DNA of 64,000 nt from NCBI GenBank assembly GCA_029006155.1, contig JAQXGF010000003.1, positions 28,890 through 92,889 of the forward strand, given 5' to 3'. Made by a program: the position numbers and the translations under genes. The stretch comes from Lachnospiraceae bacterium (GTDB taxonomy: Bacteria; Bacillota; Clostridia; Lachnospirales; Lachnospiraceae). Position 1 is the first letter of the stretch. Each line of letters opens with the position of its first letter. This document shows positions 60,356 to 64,000 of this stretch, one piece after another. Below the pieces are notes generated by a model that had not been told where the DNA came from, did no database searches, and worked only from the letters and a program-made list of their open reading frames with translations.

Positions 60356-61276
60356 ATGGATCCAATCATCCACTCTTTAGAGGAACAGGGCGTAAGTGCG
60401 GCGCTTTTGCGGGACATTGCGGCATTCCGGGAGCAGTATCCGGTGCCGGAGACGCTGGAAGGCCGGATCACGCCGCCGATGATCCCTTATTATGGAAAGG
60501 AAACATTCGAGATGGCAGCGTATGCCCTGCTGCAGGGGGAGCATATCCTGCTGACGGGAGCGAAGGCAGCCGGGAAAAATATACTGGCGGAGAATCTGGC
60601 CTACCTGTTCCACCGTCCGTCTTATAATATTTCTTTCCATGTAAATATGGACAGCAGTACCCTGATCGGGTCTGACACATTCCGGAACAATCAGGTCGAG
60701 CTTCGGAAAGGACCGGTCTATCTGTGCGCGGAAAATGGCGGATTTGGTATTCTGGATGAGATCAACATGGCAAAGAACGATGCGGTATCCGTATTACACG
60801 CGACGCTCGATTACCGGCGGATCATCGATGTGCCGGGCTATGAGCGGATTCGGCTGCATGAAGCGACGCGGTTTATCGGGACGATGAATTATGGCTACGC
60901 CGGGACGCGGGAATTGAATGAGGCGCTCGTATCCAGATTCCTTGTCATCGATATGCCGGGTGTGACGGAAGAACGGCTGCGCAGGATTCTGACGGCATCC
61001 TTTCCGGATTTCACGGAGGAAGGGCTGAAGCAGATCTGCGGCCTGTTCCTGGATCTGCAGTTAAAGGCAGGCAACAACGAGATCTCGACCAAGCCGCTCG
61101 ACCTGCGTGGACTGATCGGGGCGTTAAAGACGATCCGGGGTGGACTTTCCCCGCGTGCGGCGATCCGGATGGGCATCGTAAATAAAAGCTTTGATCTGTT
61201 TGAGCGGGAGATCGTGGAGGACATCGTGATGACCCGCATTCCGGAGAGCTGGACCCCAGCGGAGATTTTCTTTTAA
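60356..61276 (+). CDS. MoxR-type AAA+ ATPase
   Basis: AAA+ protein of 306 residues. Walker A reads GAKAAGKN at residues 68-75, with Asn where Thr or Ser is usual; Walker B is ILDEIN; sensor 1 is FIGTMN; the arginine finger region is NEALVSRFLVIDMP. MoxR ATPases work with VWA-domain partners in metal insertion or complex assembly. Such a partner is encoded 228 bases downstream. The Asn in Walker A should weaken Mg coordination, so ATPase activity may be reduced. AAGGAGG precedes the ATG. Confidence 0.88.
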   Translation: MDPIIHSLEEQGVSAALLRDIAAFREQYPVPETLEGRITPPMIPYYGKETFEMAAYALLQGEHILLTGAKAAGKNILAENLAYLFHRPSYNISFHVNMDSSTLIGSDTFRNNQVELRKGPVYLCAENGGFGILDEINMAKNDAVSVLHATLDYRRIIDVPGYERIRLHEATRFIGTMNYGYAGTRELNEALVSRFLVIDMPGVTEERLRRILTASFPDFTEEGLKQICGLFLDLQLKAGNNEISTKPLDLRGLIGALKTIRGGLSPRAAIRMGIVNKSFDLFEREIVEDIVMTRIPESWTPAEIFF

Positions 61277-61320
61277 CCGAATCAAGCGGCGAAGCTAGGC
61301 CCCGTCAGCACAAGCCCCGC

Positions 61321-61396
61321 AGCAAAGCTGCAGAGATGAGCTGCAAAGATGAGCTGCAGAGATGAGCTGCCGAGATGGATTGCGAATATCTGCTTT
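61321..61396 (+). repeat. Dispersed 13-bp tandem repeat element, four-copy version
   Basis: AGCAAA followed by four tandem units (61327-61378) of the type GCTGCAGAGATGA, then ATTGCGAATATCTGCTTT. It matches 44826-44904 almost base for base, although the surrounding genes are unrelated. The rest of 61277-61503 shows nothing else clear. Confidence 0.85.
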
Positions 61397-61503
61397 GACA
61401 GACAAACCTGGGATGAACGACTGACACAATTCATAGATACGAATAGTTTTGCCAGCCTTTTAAGAAAACAAAGGGTTTTATAGAGGAAGGAAAGGAGGAG
61501 GTC

Positions 61504-63282
61504 ATGCAACCATACGGATACGACGAGAACGATCTGCAGATGGAAGCAGAGAACCGCATCCGTAACCTGATGTGGACGGTGAGCGGGGATTATGCGCTGG
61601 ATACAAAGGTGGAGTCCGCCTTTTATTCCAAATCCAGATATGTCTGCCTCTACGATGCGGCGAAGCAGGGTGCATTTGCACGCTATTTTGATGTGAGCAT
61701 GCTCAGTATGTACCTGATTAAAAAGGCGTACTATGGTGCGGATGAGCAGCGGCTCGTGGAGCTGGCGCAGTTGTGCGTGGATGCAGCCTCCTATCCGCTG
61801 GCAGTAAAAGAGCGGCCCGGGATCCTGGAACTGCGGCGCAGGGCGTTTGAAGATTTGCTGGAATATTCCTTTGAAAAAATGAGCACGAGCCTGGTGGGGC
61901 GGCTGAAGATCGCATTGCTGCGTGGCTGTCTGGATGGCAACTGGCACTGTGAAAAGCAGCTTGCAGATGCAGTGGCGAAGATCCGGGCGCTGGAAGGCGC
62001 AAACGATACGATGGATCTGATCCGCGTCACCGACGAGCTGTATAATACGATGATCGACCGGAGCTTTTTACAGAAGCACGGGGATCTGTCATTTGTGATG
62101 GATACGACACCGGAGGAACTGCTGGAGTCCGACTGGCGGGAGTACCTCGAGGAGGAGAGTCTGGAGGATTTCCTTGAGGAGTACATGAAGCGTCTGAACA
62201 GCCGCGTCGTCCATCTGGAGGATGAGCAGGAGGAAGAGGAAGAAGCGCAGCGCGGAAATGGCCGGAAGGGCCTCGTGATCGATGAAAAGGCCGCTGCAAA
62301 GATGTACTCCTACATAGAGCTGAACTATGGAAAATCTTACTTATCAGAGCTGGAGCAAAAAAGGGTAAATCAGCGGCTGTGCAGAGGTGCGCATGCGGAC
62401 TGTAGCCTGTATTTTACCGATGGTATTCTGGCGAATCCGGTGCGCAGCAATGCACAGTATGTAAACGCGAGGCGGCACGCCGAGAAGAACCGCGTCCTTT
62501 ACCGCAACAATAAAAACATGCTGAACCGCAGTATTGAGCACCTGAGTGCAGAGCTTTCGCAGGCGTTGCGCCGGAGACAGGAGCCGGAACAGTCACTTTC
62601 GCAGACTGGTAAAATTCTTCCGGCACGGCTGTGGCGCGTCGGAAGGATGGAAGATCCGGGCAAGCTCTTTGAGAAGACCCGGAAGCGTTTTTCTTCGGAA
62701 TTTGTCGTGGATATCCTGATGGATGCAAGTGGTTCCCAGCGGGACCGGCAGGGGCAGGTAGCGCTGCAGGCATTTATCATCAGCGAGGCGTTAAGCTGCA
62801 ATCAGGTGCCGCACCGCATCCTGAGCTTTTGCAGTTTCTGGGATTACACGGTGCTGCAGCGGTTCCGGGAATATGATGCGCCCCGGTCGGAGAACCGAAG
62901 AATTCTGGACTACACCACGTCTGCGAACAACCGGGACGGACTTGCGATCCGGGCTGCTGGGGACGGACTGCTTGCGCGCCCGGAGGAGGGGAAAATTCTC
63001 ATCGTCTTAAGCGACGGACGCCCGAATGATATCATCGTGAACCGCCCGAACAGCCGCAATCCGCAGCCGTATTACGGAGAATATGCGGTAAAAGATACGG
63101 CCTATGAGATCCGGAAACTGCGCAGCCAGGGCGTATATGTGCTCGGCGTTTTCGCGGGCCGGGAGAAAGATCTGGCAGCAGAGAAGAAAATTTTCGGGCG
63201 GGACTTTGCCTACATCCGGGATATTCAGAATTTTTCGCGTGTGACCGGGCGGTATTTGCGGCGGCTGCTGGAAGAATTGTAG
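61504..63282 (+). CDS. VWA-domain protein (CobT/NorD-like) partner of the MoxR ATPase
   Basis: Cytoplasmic protein of 592 residues. A helical N-terminal region (about 1-230) with an acidic stretch (EDEQEEEEEAQRG) precedes a charged middle and a C-terminal von Willebrand A domain at about 400-590. The metal-binding MIDAS begins DASGS with Asp 407, and the later SDGRPND provides another ligand. This arrangement fits CobT/NorD-type chelatase or activation proteins that act with MoxR ATPases. The target is unknown, as no metalloenzyme is adjacent. AAAGGAGGTC precedes the ATG. Confidence 0.87.
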   Translation: MQPYGYDENDLQMEAENRIRNLMWTVSGDYALDTKVESAFYSKSRYVCLYDAAKQGAFARYFDVSMLSMYLIKKAYYGADEQRLVELAQLCVDAASYPLAVKERPGILELRRRAFEDLLEYSFEKMSTSLVGRLKIALLRGCLDGNWHCEKQLADAVAKIRALEGANDTMDLIRVTDELYNTMIDRSFLQKHGDLSFVMDTTPEELLESDWREYLEEESLEDFLEEYMKRLNSRVVHLEDEQEEEEEAQRGNGRKGLVIDEKAAAKMYSYIELNYGKSYLSELEQKRVNQRLCRGAHADCSLYFTDGILANPVRSNAQYVNARRHAEKNRVLYRNNKNMLNRSIEHLSAELSQALRRRQEPEQSLSQTGKILPARLWRVGRMEDPGKLFEKTRKRFSSEFVVDILMDASGSQRDRQGQVALQAFIISEALSCNQVPHRILSFCSFWDYTVLQRFREYDAPRSENRRILDYTTSANNRDGLAIRAAGDGLLARPEEGKILIVLSDGRPNDIIVNRPNSRNPQPYYGEYAVKDTAYEIRKLRSQGVYVLGVFAGREKDLAAEKKIFGRDFAYIRDIQNFSRVTGRYLRRLLEEL

Positions 63283-63344
63283 AAAAGCATGAAAAACCGC
63301 TTGCATAGCGGCAGGTTTTGATTTAGAATAACAAAGATATGCAG

Positions 63345-63376
63345 ACACGACGGACAGGACAGAAGTACCGTCGTGT
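63345..63376. terminator. Stem-loop between the VWA gene and mrp
   Basis: ACACGACGG (63345-63353) pairs perfectly with CCGTCGTGT (63368-63376), followed by TGTTGTTGTG. A further small hairpin (CCGC/GCGG) lies at about 63296-63310. Probably terminates the VWA transcript. Confidence 0.6.
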
Positions 63377-63452
63377 TGTTGTGTGCGCAGGTGGGAGATG
63401 GGACAAAAGTGAGCTCCCGGACTGCGCGGCAGTTGAACAGGAGGTGTCAGAA

Positions 63453-64000
63453 ATGGCAGAAAAAGAGTGCAGCAATTCCAGCTGCTCTAAGGAAAGCTGT
63501 GAGGGTTGTGCGAGTGCGAAGCAGGCGCAGAGCTTTGCAGCAGCGATGAATGTCTATTCCGATGTGAAGCATGTGATCGGAATCGTCAGCGGTAAGGGAG
63601 GCGTCGGCAAGTCGATGGTGACCGCTTCACTGGCAAATGAACTGGCAGCGGCAGGATATCGCGTCGGCATCATGGATGCGGATATCACAGGACCATCGAT
63701 CCCGCGGATGTACGGGCTGACCGGTCCGGCACAGGCAGATGACAATGGAATCCTTCCGGTGCTGACGGACAATGATATCAAGGTCATGTCCATCAATTTA
63801 CTGATGCCGGATCCGGAGTCCCCGGTCATCTGGCGTGGACCGATTCTTGCAAATATGGTAAAGCAGTTCTGGACCGATGTGATCTGGGGCGAGCTGGATT
63901 ACCTGCTCGTGGACATGCCGCCGGGAACCGGTGATGTCCCGCTTACCGTATTTCAGTCTCTGCCGATTGACGGCATTGTGATCGTCACATCCCCGCAGGA
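63453..64000 (+). CDS. Mrp/NBP35 family iron-sulfur carrier ATPase (3' end outside window)
   Basis: N-terminal 182 residues of a P-loop ATPase that carries and delivers Fe-S clusters. The N-terminus is Cys-rich (CSNSSCSKESCEGC), then the deviant Walker A SGKGGVGKS, DADITGPSIPRMYG, and the DMPPGTGDVPLT motif of Mrp proteins. The N-terminal Cys cluster resembles that of NBP35-type proteins. ACAGGAGGTGT precedes the ATG. The frame is still open at the window edge. Confidence 0.93.
   Translation, partial: MAEKECSNSSCSKESCEGCASAKQAQSFAAAMNVYSDVKHVIGIVSGKGGVGKSMVTASLANELAAAGYRVGIMDADITGPSIPRMYGLTGPAQADDNGILPVLTDNDIKVMSINLLMPDPESPVIWRGPILANMVKQFWTDVIWGELDYLLVDMPPGTGDVPLTVFQSLPIDGIVIVTSPQ

Noticed and set aside
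61718..62002. Minus-strand protein-like frames across the repeat elements (around 44777-45334 and 61282-61947)
   Set aside because: The apparent Leu/Ile/Phe/Ala-rich peptides come from the complement of the 13-bp repeats and of real genes; they lack start sites and family features.

Overview
The window looks like chromosomal DNA from a Gram-positive, gut-type Clostridia bacterium, most likely a Lachnospiraceae member of moderate to high GC. The basis is strong AGGAGG-type ribosome binding sites, TTGACA/TATAAT promoters, a BceRS-BceAB module, CUT1 sugar importers with a YesM/YesN two-component pair, an ECF-type pantothenate transporter, type III pantothenate kinase, and Rpn nucleases with EVRQ repeats. 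I cannot name a genus.

Layout. 1-3.9 kb: end of a BceS-type sensor kinase, then a BceAB exporter behind a perfect BceR-like operator. 4.2-7.6 kb: a secreted protein, a duplicated CmpB-like membrane protein and an acyltransferase. 7.7-17.5 kb: a phosphorolytic sugar locus with a GH94 phosphorylase (chitobiose phosphorylase-like), a phosphohexomutase, a YesM kinase, a CUT1 binding protein, two permeases and a YesN-like regulator. 17.5-20.2 kb: a cell-wall-binding SGNH hydrolase and a membrane PLD-family protein. 20.3-25.3 kb: a ribbon-helix-helix (RHH)/AraC regulator operon, two homologous mini-cassettes with different small ORFs, a GH4 glycosidase and an MFS transporter. 25.4-32.6 kb and 37.4-40.4 kb: three related sensory systems that join family-3 solute-binding proteins to hybrid histidine kinases. 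Between them lie an orphan microcompartment locus (eutS, eutS, eutP) and araR-araA. 40.6-46.1 kb: an Rpn nuclease with an internal start, tRNA-Trp, azlCD and two secreted proteins. 46.3-48.2 kb: a RelA/SpoT-domain protein with a long C-terminal half I do not recognise. 48.6-54.6 kb: oppBCDF and an OppA-like protein that appears naturally circularly permuted. 54.8-60 kb: aminopeptidase P and the pantothenate/CoA genes panT, coaX and coaBC. 60.1-64 kb: a small unknown protein, a MoxR ATPase, a VWA protein and the start of an Mrp/NBP35 ATPase.

The strongest observations are: (1) the circularly permuted OppA; (2) the paired small-ORF cassettes with conserved promoter, leader and terminator but unrelated cargo; (3) a dispersed family of 13-bp tandem repeats in 1, 2, 4 and 4 copies, all in one orientation between genes; (4) the rpn gene, with no canonical start for its conserved N-terminus and a strong internal start that fits an intragenic RpnS antitoxin; (5) the enzyme-less eutS-eutS-eutP locus between ligand-sensing hybrid kinases; (6) the RelA/SpoT fusion. 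All functional calls rest on motif recognition by eye; no database search was run.
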